Below are positions 7,908 to 17,547 of a stretch of 64,000 nucleotides of DNA, one piece after another. The notes under the pieces are model-generated. The model ran no database searches. It was not told the origin of the DNA and worked only from the letters and a program-made list of their open reading frames with translations. Source of the DNA: CAJXZP01 sp963974475 (GTDB taxonomy: Bacteria > Bacteroidota > Bacteroidia > Flavobacteriales_G > Salibacteraceae). The stretch is taken from the NCBI GenBank assembly GCA_963974475.1, contig CAXBCR010000012.1, positions 21,610-85,609 of the forward strand. The letters run 5' to 3'. The position numbers and the translations under genes are program-made. The stretch's first letter is position 1. Each line of letters opens with the position of its first letter.

Positions 7908-10775
7908 ATGAAAGTAGGCGTTAAATTAGGAGCAATAATGAGCCTTATGCTCGTTTCCATGATGGGAATGGCACAAGAAAAAAAAGCATTAACACCCGCA
8001 GACTTGCCCGATTGGCATCATTTAAGTGGTACCCGAATTTCGAATGATGGATCATGGGTGGTATATCAAGTAAGCCCTAATGTGGGTGATGGAATCCTTC
8101 ATCTTAAGAATCCTGATACAGGAGTTGAAAAAACTTTTGAACGGGGGCATAAAGCACAATTTTCAGCGCATAGCAATTACATCGTTTTTATGATTAAGCC
8201 ACAATTGGACTCATTGCGTAAAATGAAATTAAACGATGTTCCAAAATCTAAAATGCCCTCTGATACCATGGCCATTTACCTTTTTGAACAAGATACGCTC
8301 ATGAAGTTTGACGGAATCAAATCCTACAAAATGTCATCTGAAGGAAGTGATTGGATTTCATTCATGTACAAAAAACCGCAAAAAGATTCAAAACCTTCCA
8401 ATACTGATAAAAAGAAGAAAAAGAAGAAGAAAAAATCCAAAAAAGACGACCAACCTAAAAGCACTAAAAAACCTATTCAACGTAAAACAAGCGATTTGGT
8501 TATGCTGAATCCGGTGACAGGTGATAAAAAACAAATCAAAAATGTGGATGATTTCGCTATTTCAGAATATGGAAATAGTATTGGATATATTCGCTCATTT
8601 GGCGATACTATTGACAGTACAGGCGTATATTGGTTTGACAATAAAAACAATATCCTAGACACTTCATTTGTAGGCTTGGGCAACGCGAAGAAACCTACAT
8701 TTAATGAAGAAGGAAGCGAATACGTATGGATTCTTTCGGCCGATACCGGAAAAGCGAAAGCGTATGCATTGTACAGTACCAGAGGGAATCACGGTACGCG
8801 AATTATTGTAGATACCAATGACCGTTTTCTACCTACCGGTCATACCGTGAGTGAAAATGGACGCATCTATTTTTCACGAAACGGACAACGTTTGTATTTT
8901 GGCACCGCTGAAAGACCTGTAGAGGAACCCAAAGATTCAATCGTAGCCAATGAAAAAGCGCAATTGGATGTGTGGAATTGGCAAGATTTAAAAATTCAAC
9001 CGATGCAGTTACTCCGCAAATCTCGAGATGAAAAGAAAACCTATTTAGCCGTTTTTAATATTAATGCGCAAAAAGTGGTTCCACTAGAAACCGATTCTAC
9101 CAACCGAATTTCTGTGGGAAAACAAGGTAACGCCCAATACGCTTTAGTGACCGAATCAAAAAATTATGAATTAAGTGGAAGCTGGCGCGTGCCATTTCCT
9201 AATGATTATTACCGATTGGATGTAACTACAAGTAAAAAGGAATTGATTAAAAAAGCGCTTGCCTACAGCGTAAGTTTGTCGCCATCTGGAAAGCATTTTG
9301 TGTATTTCAATCCAAACGAACGAGCTTGGTATAGCGTTGATTTAACTACCAAAAAGGAAATTAACATAACGCAAAAATTAACAGATGCTGGGGTAAATCT
9401 GGTGGATTTACAACAAGAAATGCCTTTGGAACCCAGTTCATATCGAGTTTCGGGTTGGACCGAAGATGAAAAATCAATTTTAATTAATTCCGAATACGAT
9501 ATTTATATCGTGGACATTTCAGGTCAACAAGACCCTGTTTCACTTACCAACGGAATGGCAGCGAAAAATCATTTACGCATTTGGTTTCAAAACTTTGATT
9601 GGGATTTGGATTATGTAAATCTAGATTCTACTATGATGTTTCAAGCTTTTAACAAAGACAATAACCAAGCAGGTTGGTTATTACGCAATGGAAAAACCGG
9701 AGAAATCAGCACCTTAAAAATGGGCGATTATTCGGTTAATTATCTAGCAAAAGCGGAATACACCAACCGTTTTATTTACCGATTAGGAGATTTTGAGGTG
9801 TATCCCGATTTAAACTATTCGGCTGCTTCAACGGATGGTAAAATCACTGCCAATCAATTTTCGGAAGCTACGGTGGTGTCCAATGCACTACCCGAACAAA
9901 AAGATTTCTTATGGGGTTCGGTAGAAAAATACTACTGGAAAGACGACCAAGGCGTAGACCAAAAAGGGTTATTGTATTACCCCGAAAACTTTGATTCTGC
10001 GCGTAAATATCCGGTAATGATTTATTTCTACGAGAAAAGTTTCACCACCGAATTTCAACGCAAAACATTCCGCCCATCGCATTCTACCATTGCCATACCG
10101 TTATACACTAGTAACGATTATTTAGTACTCGTACCCGACATTCATTATGGTACAGGTCACCCAGGAAAAGATGGATTGCATGCCGTGGTGAGTGGTGCAA
10201 AATCGCTGACCCACAAACCATTTGTGAACGCATCCAAAATGGCTATTCAAGGTCAAAGTTGGGGTGGCTACCAAGTAGCGTATATTGTAACTCAAACCAA
10301 TATGTTTGCCGCAGCCATGGCCGGAGCACCGGTGAGTAATATGACCTCTGCTTATGGTGGTATTCGTTGGGGTAGTGGAATGAGTAGACAATTTCAATAC
10401 GAACAAACGCAAAGTAGAATTGGTCAAACCCTGTGGGATGGATTTGATTTATACGTTGAAAATTCTCCGGTATTTCATCTACCTAATGTAACCACTCCTC
10501 TACTGATTATGCATAACGACAACGATGGCGCAGTGCCGTATTACCAAGGAATTGAAATGTTTATGGGAATGCGTAGACTGCAAAAACCCGCATGGTTACT
10601 AATTTACAATAATGAGCAACACAACCTACGTAAAATGCCAAACCGACTGGATTTAAGTTTACGTATGTTCCAATTTTTTAATCATTATTTGAAAGGCGAA
10701 CCTATGCCAAAATGGATGAGTGAAGGTGTGCCTGCCGTAGACAAAGGGAAGGATTACGGATTTGATTTAGACTAA
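7908..10775 (+). CDS. S9 family prolyl oligopeptidase, secreted
   Basis: About 955 residues. I start at the ATG at 7908 because it gives a clean signal peptide (MKVGVKLGAIMSLMLVSMMGMAQ); the in-frame TTG at 7881 adds an unlikely leader. The N-terminal ~620 residues form the beta-propeller-type region, and the C-terminal ~230 the alpha/beta hydrolase. The Ser nucleophile is in GQSWGGY near residue 784, with the Asp in DNDGAVP and His in EQHNLRK. Such enzymes cleave peptides in the periplasm. Odd feature: a lysine-rich insert around residues 160-190 with nine Lys in a row. Confidence 0.9.
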   Translation: MKVGVKLGAIMSLMLVSMMGMAQEKKALTPADLPDWHHLSGTRISNDGSWVVYQVSPNVGDGILHLKNPDTGVEKTFERGHKAQFSAHSNYIVFMIKPQLDSLRKMKLNDVPKSKMPSDTMAIYLFEQDTLMKFDGIKSYKMSSEGSDWISFMYKKPQKDSKPSNTDKKKKKKKKKSKKDDQPKSTKKPIQRKTSDLVMLNPVTGDKKQIKNVDDFAISEYGNSIGYIRSFGDTIDSTGVYWFDNKNNILDTSFVGLGNAKKPTFNEEGSEYVWILSADTGKAKAYALYSTRGNHGTRIIVDTNDRFLPTGHTVSENGRIYFSRNGQRLYFGTAERPVEEPKDSIVANEKAQLDVWNWQDLKIQPMQLLRKSRDEKKTYLAVFNINAQKVVPLETDSTNRISVGKQGNAQYALVTESKNYELSGSWRVPFPNDYYRLDVTTSKKELIKKALAYSVSLSPSGKHFVYFNPNERAWYSVDLTTKKEINITQKLTDAGVNLVDLQQEMPLEPSSYRVSGWTEDEKSILINSEYDIYIVDISGQQDPVSLTNGMAAKNHLRIWFQNFDWDLDYVNLDSTMMFQAFNKDNNQAGWLLRNGKTGEISTLKMGDYSVNYLAKAEYTNRFIYRLGDFEVYPDLNYSAASTDGKITANQFSEATVVSNALPEQKDFLWGSVEKYYWKDDQGVDQKGLLYYPENFDSARKYPVMIYFYEKSFTTEFQRKTFRPSHSTIAIPLYTSNDYLVLVPDIHYGTGHPGKDGLHAVVSGAKSLTHKPFVNASKMAIQGQSWGGYQVAYIVTQTNMFAAAMAGAPVSNMTSAYGGIRWGSGMSRQFQYEQTQSRIGQTLWDGFDLYVENSPVFHLPNVTTPLLIMHNDNDGAVPYYQGIEMFMGMRRLQKPAWLLIYNNEQHNLRKMPNRLDLSLRMFQFFNHYLKGEPMPKWMSEGVPAVDKGKDYGFDLD

Positions 10776-10803
10776 TTTGCTTTTTTAATGTTATTTTGTA
10801 AGT

Positions 10804-11217
10804 ATGGAAAATCAGGATGTTAGATGGCTTCAACGATTTGCAAACTATAAAAAGGCTTTTGCACAATTGGCACGGTTTATAGCAAACACCAAGCTAAATG
10901 AAATGGAGGAACAAGGGCTAATTAAGTCGTTTGAATACACCTACGAATTGGCGTGGAAAACCTTACAGGATTTATTGAAAGAAAAAGGCTATTCTGATGT
11001 GATTGGACCCAAACCCGTCATTGCACAAAGCTTTACAGACGGATACATTACTGATGGCGAAGGTTGGAAGAAAATGCATTTTAGCAGGAATCTAACTAGT
11101 CATACTTATGATGAGCAAACGGCCAAAGACATTGTGGAAGGTATCCGAAACCAGTACTTTGAATTATTATCCGAATTAGTTCAATCGCTTGAAAAACAAA
11201 CGGTAAAATACCATTAG
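10804..11217 (+). CDS. hepT: HEPN toxin, HI0074 / HepT family
   Basis: 137 residues, all-helical nucleotidyltransferase substrate-binding family. The HEPN RNase motif RX4HXY is intact as RNLTSHTY, with R95, H100 and Y102. In studied type VII toxin-antitoxin pairs the Tyr of this motif is AMPylated by the partner MNT protein, which neutralises the RNase. The MNT gene follows after 2 bp, as expected. Upstream is a 28 bp gap after the S9 peptidase; no strong promoter is seen there. Confidence 0.9.
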   Translation: MENQDVRWLQRFANYKKAFAQLARFIANTKLNEMEEQGLIKSFEYTYELAWKTLQDLLKEKGYSDVIGPKPVIAQSFTDGYITDGEGWKKMHFSRNLTSHTYDEQTAKDIVEGIRNQYFELLSELVQSLEKQTVKYH

Positions 11218-11219
11218 CC

Positions 11220-11558
11220 ATGCCTACGAATCAACATAAATACGGATTATCTGCACCTATTTTAAACGGCCTGATTCAGGAAATTACAAAAAATTCAAAG
11301 GTGTCTAAAATCGTATTATTTGGTTCTAGAGCAAAGGGAAATTATCGCGAAGGTTCAGACATAGATATTGCTCTTTTTGGGGCAGAAATCAATACAAACG
11401 ACCTGTTGCAAATGGCATCCGATTTGGAAAACATCATCTTTCCGTACCAAATTGATTTGGTTATTTTTGATAGAATTACAGCACCAAAATTAAAAGAACA
11501 TATTGAAAGAGTTGGGGTGGAATTGCACCCATTAACGCATCAAAACATATTAGAATAA
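11220..11558 (+). CDS. mntA: MNT-domain nucleotidyltransferase antitoxin
   Basis: 112-residue minimal nucleotidyltransferase. The signature GSRAKG (residues 35-40, with G35 and S36) and SDIDI (46-50, Asp47 and Asp49) are present, and a third acidic residue lies at about D79 in QIDLVIFD, so the catalytic set looks complete. Partner of the HEPN protein 2 bp upstream; in known pairs it transfers AMP to the toxin Tyr. A DUF1569 gene follows after 4 bp and may be read from the same transcript. Confidence 0.9.
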   Translation: MPTNQHKYGLSAPILNGLIQEITKNSKVSKIVLFGSRAKGNYREGSDIDIALFGAEINTNDLLQMASDLENIIFPYQIDLVIFDRITAPKLKEHIERVGVELHPLTHQNILE

Positions 11559-11562
11559 GGAA

Positions 11563-12015
11563 ATGAAAAACGTATTTGACAAGGAAGTATCCAACGAAAT
11601 AATAGGTAGAATCAACCAGTTAAATCATGAAACAAAACCGGTTTGGGGTAAAATGAACGTAGGTCAAATGCTAGCCCATTGTAATGTGACCTATGACATG
11701 GATTTTACAGACGATTTTCCAAAAGCTACTGGAATGAAAAAATTTCTGTTAACCTTATTCATAAAAAATGGCGTGGTTGGCGAAAAACCATATCCCAAAA
11801 ATGGAAGAACGGCTCCTCAATTTCTCATTACAGATAAGCGTGTTTTTGAAGACGAAAAAACCAAATTGATCCATTACATTACCAAAGTGCAACAATTGGG
11901 TACCTCACATTACGAAGGAAGAGCATCCGTTTCATTTGGCGAACTCAAAGCAAACGAATGGAATAATATGTTTTACAAACATTTAGACCATCATTTATCA
12001 CAGTTTGGTGTGTAA
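11563..12015 (+). CDS. DUF1569 / DinB-like protein
   Basis: 150 residues. The segment VWGKMNVGQMLAHCNVTYDM near the N-terminus and the C-terminal FYKHLDHHLSQFGV with His residues match the DUF1569 family, a DinB-like four-helix fold with possible metal-binding His. Biochemical role unknown. It sits 4 bp after the MNT antitoxin; whether it has any link to that module is unclear. Confidence 0.78.
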   Translation: MKNVFDKEVSNEIIGRINQLNHETKPVWGKMNVGQMLAHCNVTYDMDFTDDFPKATGMKKFLLTLFIKNGVVGEKPYPKNGRTAPQFLITDKRVFEDEKTKLIHYITKVQQLGTSHYEGRASVSFGELKANEWNNMFYKHLDHHLSQFGV

Positions 12016-12030
12016 AAGAAGAGTGATTAA

Positions 12031-12063
12031 TTTGTCTAAGATGTAGATTCTTAATTACTTTTG
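12031..12063 (+). promoter_or_regulatory. Promoter of the LamG/T9SS gene
   Basis: TTTG at 12031-12034, a 21 bp spacer and TACTTTTG at 12056-12063 match the Bacteroidota TTTG / TAnnTTTG promoter exactly. The start codon is 19 bp downstream. Confidence 0.7.
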
Positions 12064-12082
12064 AAAGAGATTCCTAACAAAA

Positions 12083-13336
12083 ATGTTTTTCAAATTACGT
12101 CCACTTCATCTGTATTGCATTCTTTTAGCATTCCTATTTCTACCCCAAGAAACGAGTGCGCAAATAAATTTAAGCAATGGCTTAGTGGCGCATTTTACGT
12201 TTGATGGAAATGCGTTAGACTCCAGTCCGCTTGGAATAAACGGGACGGTAAACAATGCGACTCTAACTCCCGGGATAAACAGCAATGCAGACAGTGCCTA
12301 CTTTTTTAATGGACTGGATGCGTATGTGGACTGCGACACGAATAATCGAGGAATTTCAAATCAGCTTTCTATCAGCGTATGGGTGAAAACTACCATGCTA
12401 AACATAGGCTGGGTTGTGGGCAAATACGATTGGCATGTGGATAAAGGTTTTGCCATTCAAATCAAAGATGGTCAACCATTTGTGAGCGGTCGTAATGGTA
12501 ACAACCAGTATTTTTCTACCTTCCGTACCCATGCAACCATTTTGGTAAACGATGGTAACTGGCACCATTTAACCGCCATAATGAACGGTAATTCTTGGAG
12601 CATGTATACTGACTGCCAATTGGATACCACCATAACCGCGGGCACCTCACTTTCTGCACTCGATAATCCCGAACCTTTGGCCATTGGCTACTACCCTTTG
12701 GGTGGTGGTACTTTTAACCATAATTATTTTGAAGGCGCTATAGATGAAGTCCGTATCTATAATAGAACGCTAACCGCTGATGAACTGCAAACGCTTTGCA
12801 AAAAAGATATTATTTCATCCGTTTTGCTAGCTCCCACACCTCCAAAAAACGATACACTTTGCAAAGGCACTACCCATACTTTTCAAGCGCAAGCAGATTC
12901 TGGCGTAGTGATATGGATAGATTCTTTAGGAACGGTTTTAGACAGCGGATTGGCATTCACAACGGTGATTTCTGCCAATGTTACCTATTATTTATGTGCC
13001 AATGCCAATGGGATGCATAGCGACACCGTTTCATTTCAAATAATTGCCAAAGACTGCATCGAGCCTATTTTCCCAACTATTTTCACGCCTAACGGAGATG
13101 GAGTAAACGATTATTTCTACATCACCATTCCGTATGTCACCTGTTTTGACTTGGTGGTTTATAATCGCTGGGGCATGGAAGTTTTTAAAACTAGCACCCC
13201 AGAGTATCCATGGGATGGTCGGGTGGTTGCTACGGGCGCACCATTACCAGCGGGCGTATATTATTACTCTGTTTCTTATTGTTTGGATAACGGAAAAACG
13301 GAAACCAAAAACAAAACAATTACTATTTTGAGGTAA
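12083..13336 (+). CDS. LamG-domain protein with T9SS type B (gliding-motility) sorting domain
   Basis: 417 residues. Signal peptide 1-26 (ends TSAQ), a concanavalin/LamG domain about 33-235 (NGLVAHFTFDGNALDSS ... FEGAIDEVRIYNRTLTADEL), an Ig-like spacer about 245-325 with Cys residues, and a C-terminal CHU_C/gliding-motility domain from FPTIFTPNGDGVNDYF (about 332) to the end with VYNRWGMEVF and PAGVYYY. The C-terminal domain directs export through T9SS. LamG suggests carbohydrate or surface binding. It has its own good promoter. It is convergent with the permease gene, with only 6 bp between stops. Confidence 0.9.
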   Translation: MFFKLRPLHLYCILLAFLFLPQETSAQINLSNGLVAHFTFDGNALDSSPLGINGTVNNATLTPGINSNADSAYFFNGLDAYVDCDTNNRGISNQLSISVWVKTTMLNIGWVVGKYDWHVDKGFAIQIKDGQPFVSGRNGNNQYFSTFRTHATILVNDGNWHHLTAIMNGNSWSMYTDCQLDTTITAGTSLSALDNPEPLAIGYYPLGGGTFNHNYFEGAIDEVRIYNRTLTADELQTLCKKDIISSVLLAPTPPKNDTLCKGTTHTFQAQADSGVVIWIDSLGTVLDSGLAFTTVISANVTYYLCANANGMHSDTVSFQIIAKDCIEPIFPTIFTPNGDGVNDYFYITIPYVTCFDLVVYNRWGMEVFKTSTPEYPWDGRVVATGAPLPAGVYYYSVSYCLDNGKTETKNKTITILR

Positions 13337-13342
13337 CAATAG

Positions 13343-14587
13343 TTAGCTTCTTATTGCCTCTACCGGGTCTTTTTTAGCCGCTTGCCATGCCGGAACCACA
13401 CCGGCTACTACACCAATTATCACCGAAATGGATACGCCCAAAACAATATTTCCAATCGTCATTACTACTTCATAATCTGTCGTAAGGCTAACGGTTACCG
13501 CAAGAATGGCAATGAGTATTAATCCGACCAATCCACCAATAAGTGACAGGATAACCGATTCGCTCAAAAATTGAAAAAGGATAAATCCGTTTTTGGCACC
13601 CAACGCTTTTTGAATACCAATTATTTTGGTTCGCTCTTTTACCGATACAAACATTATATTGGCAATACTTACGGCTCCTACAATGATTGAAAACCCGCCT
13701 ATAACCGAACCTAGAATATGAATAAAACCAAAAAAGCCGTCAAAACCTTCCGAAATAATACTGATTTCGTTTAATGCAAAATCGCTTTGTTCTCTTGGTT
13801 TCAACCTTCTCTGCGCACGCATTATTCCGGTGAGTTCATTTTTCAATGCCGCATTTTCTACGCCATCTTTCGCTTTTACATAAATCGTTGGATCCACACT
13901 TCTCGACTTCACATTCACCATCGTTTTGGCGTAGTTAAGATTCAGCACCACGTAAGGATCCAATGAAAACCCAATCATGCTCTCCCCTTCGCGTTTAAAA
14001 ACTCCGATGACCCGTGTTTTGCGACCTCCAATTTTTATCATTTTCCCTATAATTGGGTTAACGCCAAATAAATCCGTAGCTATTTGATCTCCCAAAACAC
14101 ATACATTGCTACCGCTAAGCATTTCCTTTTCAGTAAAATACCGACCTCTTATTACCTCAAAATTACGGACTTGGTCGTACCCCTTAGACGCCCCAATAAT
14201 AATGGTTTGTTCTACACTGCTTCGGTTGTATTGCACCGTTCTAGCAAAGTTGCAGGTGTATGCACTACCACCAGAATATTCACTTTGTTCGGCAATAGCC
14301 ACCTGCTCTTCGGGAGACGGATAGGGACGCGCCATGTAATCCCACCAATTGTAGGCTCCGCCAAATTTCCACGGCCATTTCTGTACAAAAATCACATTGT
14401 CGCCTAGGTCTTCTACACTACTTCTAATTTTGAGTTCGAGCGAATCCACTAGCGTAAAAACAGTGATAATAGAGAATATACCAATGGTAATTCCAAGTAA
14501 CGAAAGGATGGTTCGCAACTTATTTGTAGCTAACTCTGTAAGCGAAAAACCAACGCTTTCTTTAAACAGTTTGAGGTATATTTTCAT
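13343..14587 (-). CDS. ABC transporter permease, MacB/FtsX type
   Basis: 414 residues. One N-terminal membrane segment (about 27-48, LRTILSLLGITIGIFSIITV), a long periplasmic MacB core domain with a YxxVRNFEVIRGRYF segment, then three C-terminal membrane segments and the FtsX motif ERTKIIGIQKALGAKNGFI. It ends with QAAKKDPVEAIRS, typical of the family. MacB-type pumps move lipoproteins, peptides or drugs with an ATPase partner; no ATPase gene is adjacent here, so the partner must lie elsewhere. Confidence 0.9.
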   Translation of the reverse strand: MKIYLKLFKESVGFSLTELATNKLRTILSLLGITIGIFSIITVFTLVDSLELKIRSSVEDLGDNVIFVQKWPWKFGGAYNWWDYMARPYPSPEEQVAIAEQSEYSGGSAYTCNFARTVQYNRSSVEQTIIIGASKGYDQVRNFEVIRGRYFTEKEMLSGSNVCVLGDQIATDLFGVNPIIGKMIKIGGRKTRVIGVFKREGESMIGFSLDPYVVLNLNYAKTMVNVKSRSVDPTIYVKAKDGVENAALKNELTGIMRAQRRLKPREQSDFALNEISIISEGFDGFFGFIHILGSVIGGFSIIVGAVSIANIMFVSVKERTKIIGIQKALGAKNGFILFQFLSESVILSLIGGLVGLILIAILAVTVSLTTDYEVVMTIGNIVLGVSISVIIGVVAGVVPAWQAAKKDPVEAIRS

Positions 14588-14935
14588 TCCCTACAAAACT
14601 AAAACAGCTAAACGTTCAAAAGCCACCGCTTGTATAGCGATTTGGGCTTTTGTCACAAAATGAGTCTCCTTTTTTAATTTGAACAGCCTACCACCCCCAT
14701 TTAATTGCCATTTACCAAACCTTTAAGGTGTTTTTATTCCAACAAAATGGGAACGAAAATATTCGGCTACACTGGAAAAATGGATGCGAAAATCGCGGCA
14801 AAACCACCTCCAAATTTGTGCTAAAAAAACATGTTAAAAACACGTTGAAAACGACTAATAATTAAGACTTTTGCACATTGTCTTTCGGGTGGCAATTATT
14901 TAAAATTGTTACTACTTCAAATCAAAAATTAGGGA
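14588..14935. promoter_or_regulatory. 348 bp divergent intergenic region with weak purH promoter
   Basis: Non-coding, AT-rich. Near purH there are two adjacent 12-mers, ACATGTTAAAAA at 14829-14840 and ACACGTTGAAAA at 14840-14851, with an 11 bp period. A candidate promoter is TTG 14845-14847, an 18 bp spacer and GACTTTTG 14866-14873 (one mismatch to TAnnTTTG). I see no riboswitch fold or RNA gene. Confidence 0.4.
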
Positions 14936-16450
14936 ATGTCAGTAAAAATCAAAACAGCTTTAATATCAGTATTTTACAAAGATGGTTTAGGGCCAATTGT
15001 AAAAAAACTTCACGAACAAGGCGTTCGCATTTTATCTACGGGTGGGACCCAAAAATTCATCGAAGAATTTGATATTCCTGTAACCCCTGTTGAAAGCCTT
15101 ACCGGATACCCTTCTATTTTGGGTGGGCGAGTGAAAACTTTACACCCTGCCGTTTTCGGAGGAATCCTATCCAGAAGAGGATTAGAAAGCGACCAAAAAC
15201 AATTGGTAGAATACAAAATTCCAGAAATTGATTTGGTCATTGTGGATTTATACCCATTTGAAGAAACAGTTGCTTCAGGAGCAAGTGAAACAGACATTAT
15301 TGAAAAAATTGATATTGGTGGTATCTCATTAATTCGTGCAGCTGCAAAGAATTTTAAAGACGTCATGATTGTTTCTTCTAGAAACCAATACGAAGATGTG
15401 CTTAACGTGATTTCAGAAAATAATGGCGAAACTTCATTAGCTACCCGTAAGAGATACGCAGGGGAAGCATTTGACGTTTCTTCCAATTACGATACACACA
15501 TTCATCGCTATTTTAATCCGGAAGCGGAGGTTTTAAAAATTAGCGAGCAAAGCAGCAACGTTTTGCGTTATGGAGAAAACCCACATCAAAAAGGGTTCTT
15601 CTACGGAAAATTAGATGAGCTATTTGACAAACTAAATGGAAAAGAATTATCGTACAATAATTTACTTGATGTAGATGCTGCGGTAGCTTTGATTGCAGAT
15701 TATGACGAATGTACTTTTGTGGTAATGAAGCATAACAATGCGTGCGGATTAGCTTCTAGACCTACCGTGGTAGAGGCATTTAAAGATGCATTAGCTGGTG
15801 ATCCTACTTCCGCATTTGGAGGTATTTTGATTGCTAATCGTGAAATTGATATTGCAACAGCCATTGAGATTGATAAGATTTTTTACGAGGTGGTCATTGC
15901 CCCATCTTTTAGCGATGAAGCGCTAGCTTTTTTATCGGCTAAGAAAAATAGAATTATTTTAGTGCAGAAAAAAGTAGAAGTGGCTCGTCAAATGGTTCGA
16001 ACTGCACTCAACGGATACTTGGTTCAAGATCGTGATGTGAGTACACAAACAGCCGATGACTTAAAATTGGTGACCAAGGTGGCACCTACCAATGCAGAGG
16101 TTGAAGATTTACTTTTTGCCAACAAATTGGTTAAGCATACCAAATCAAACACCATCGTTTTGGTGAAAAATGGTCAGTTGATGGCAAGTGGTACCGGACA
16201 AACATCTCGTATTGATGCACTGAAACAAGCCATTATCAAAGCCAAATCTTTTGGATTTGATTTAGATGGAGCTGTAATGGCTTCGGACGCGTTTTTCCCA
16301 TTTGCGGATAGCGTACAAATTGCAGACGAAGCGGGAATTAGAGCCGTTATTCAACCGGGTGGGTCTATTAAAGACAACTTGAGTGTGGCGTATTGCGATG
16401 AACACGGAATGGCCATGGTAATGACCGGTGTTCGCCATTTTAAACATTAA
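14936..16450 (+). CDS. purH: Bifunctional AICAR transformylase / IMP cyclohydrolase
   Basis: 504 residues, the last two steps of purine synthesis. The N-terminal MGS-like IMP cyclohydrolase domain is about 1-190 (VRILSTGGTQKFIEE, GRVKTLHPAVFGGIL, DLVIVDLYPFEETV). The C-terminal AICAR formyltransferase domain is about 200-504 (LRYGENPHQKGFFYG, KHNNACGLA holding the catalytic Lys-His pair, DPTSAFGGI, ending GVRHFKH). Length is normal. mreB follows after 40 bp, which includes a small GGGC-GATA-GCCC hairpin (16456-16467), so partial read-through into the mre genes is possible. Confidence 0.97.
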   Translation: MSVKIKTALISVFYKDGLGPIVKKLHEQGVRILSTGGTQKFIEEFDIPVTPVESLTGYPSILGGRVKTLHPAVFGGILSRRGLESDQKQLVEYKIPEIDLVIVDLYPFEETVASGASETDIIEKIDIGGISLIRAAAKNFKDVMIVSSRNQYEDVLNVISENNGETSLATRKRYAGEAFDVSSNYDTHIHRYFNPEAEVLKISEQSSNVLRYGENPHQKGFFYGKLDELFDKLNGKELSYNNLLDVDAAVALIADYDECTFVVMKHNNACGLASRPTVVEAFKDALAGDPTSAFGGILIANREIDIATAIEIDKIFYEVVIAPSFSDEALAFLSAKKNRIILVQKKVEVARQMVRTALNGYLVQDRDVSTQTADDLKLVTKVAPTNAEVEDLLFANKLVKHTKSNTIVLVKNGQLMASGTGQTSRIDALKQAIIKAKSFGFDLDGAVMASDAFFPFADSVQIADEAGIRAVIQPGGSIKDNLSVAYCDEHGMAMVMTGVRHFKH

Positions 16451-16490
16451 GAATATTGGGCGATAGCCCTAAAAATACAAAATAACATAG

Positions 16491-17513
16491 ATGGGATTAT
16501 TTGATTTATTCACACAAGAAATCGCGATTGACCTCGGGACTGCCAACACGCTGATTATTCATAATGATAAAGTAGTCGTTGATGAACCGTCAATAGTGGC
16601 TTTGGATCGTGCTTCTGGCCGGGTTTTGGCGGTGGGAAAACAAGCACAACAAATGCATGGGAAGACTCACGAAAACATCAAAACCATTCGACCATTAAAA
16701 GATGGTGTGATTGCTGATTTCCACGCTGCTGAGCACATGATTAGAGGAATGATTAAAATGATTCCCAAGAAAAATCGATTTTTCACCCCTTCTCTAAAAA
16801 TGGTAATCTGTATCCCATCTGGAATTACTGAGGTAGAGAAACGTGCGGTACGTGATAGTGCCGAACATGCGGGTGCAAAAGATGTGTATTTAATTCATGA
16901 GCCGATGGCTGCCGCAATTGGAATTGGCATTGACGTTGAAGAGCCAATGGGTAACATGGTGATTGATATTGGTGGTGGTACTTCTGAAATTGCGGTAATC
17001 GCATTAGGAGGTATTGTTTGTGATAAATCTATCCGTGTGGCAGGGGATGAATTTACCAGCGATATTGAAGAATACATGCGTAGGCAACACAACATTTTAA
17101 TTGGCGACCGTACGGCAGAGCAAATTAAAATTGCCGTGGGTGCAGCCTCTATGGAATTAGATAACCCACCGGAAGACTACGCAGTACATGGTCGAGATTT
17201 AATGACTGGAATTCCAAAAGAAATCAAAGTAACTTACCTAGAAATTGCGCAAGCACTAGATAAGTCTATTTCTAAAATTGAAGAAGCTATTTTGAGTGCG
17301 CTGGAAATGACGCCACCCGAATTGTCGGCCGATATTTATAAAACTGGAATTTATCTAGCTGGTGGAGGCGCTATGCTTCGTGGTTTGGATAAACGAATTG
17401 AACAAAAAACCAAGTTACCAATTCATATTGCCGATGATCCGTTAAGAGCGGTTGCCAGAGGAACAGGTATTGCATTGAAAAAAGCAGATACACTGACTTT
17501 CCTTATCAGATAG
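16491..17513 (+). CDS. mreB: Rod-shape-determining protein MreB
   Basis: 340-residue bacterial actin that forms membrane-bound filaments guiding lateral wall synthesis. Actin-fold motifs: phosphate 1 IDLGTANTLI (residues 13-22), phosphate 2 MVIDIGGGTSEIAVI (about 158-172) and the adenosine motif YLAGGGAMLRGL near 287-298. Length is normal. First gene of mreB-mreC-mreD-mrdA-rodA on the plus strand; mreC begins 34 bp downstream. Confidence 0.97.
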   Translation: MGLFDLFTQEIAIDLGTANTLIIHNDKVVVDEPSIVALDRASGRVLAVGKQAQQMHGKTHENIKTIRPLKDGVIADFHAAEHMIRGMIKMIPKKNRFFTPSLKMVICIPSGITEVEKRAVRDSAEHAGAKDVYLIHEPMAAAIGIGIDVEEPMGNMVIDIGGGTSEIAVIALGGIVCDKSIRVAGDEFTSDIEEYMRRQHNILIGDRTAEQIKIAVGAASMELDNPPEDYAVHGRDLMTGIPKEIKVTYLEIAQALDKSISKIEEAILSALEMTPPELSADIYKTGIYLAGGGAMLRGLDKRIEQKTKLPIHIADDPLRAVARGTGIALKKADTLTFLIR

Positions 17514-17547
17514 CGTTTTGTTCACCATATAATCCCGGTTACGCACT

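Noticed and set aside
14084..14663. Three plus-strand open frames opposite the MacB-like permease
   Set aside because: Overlapping, without any domain, and the minus-strand gene has full family motifs.
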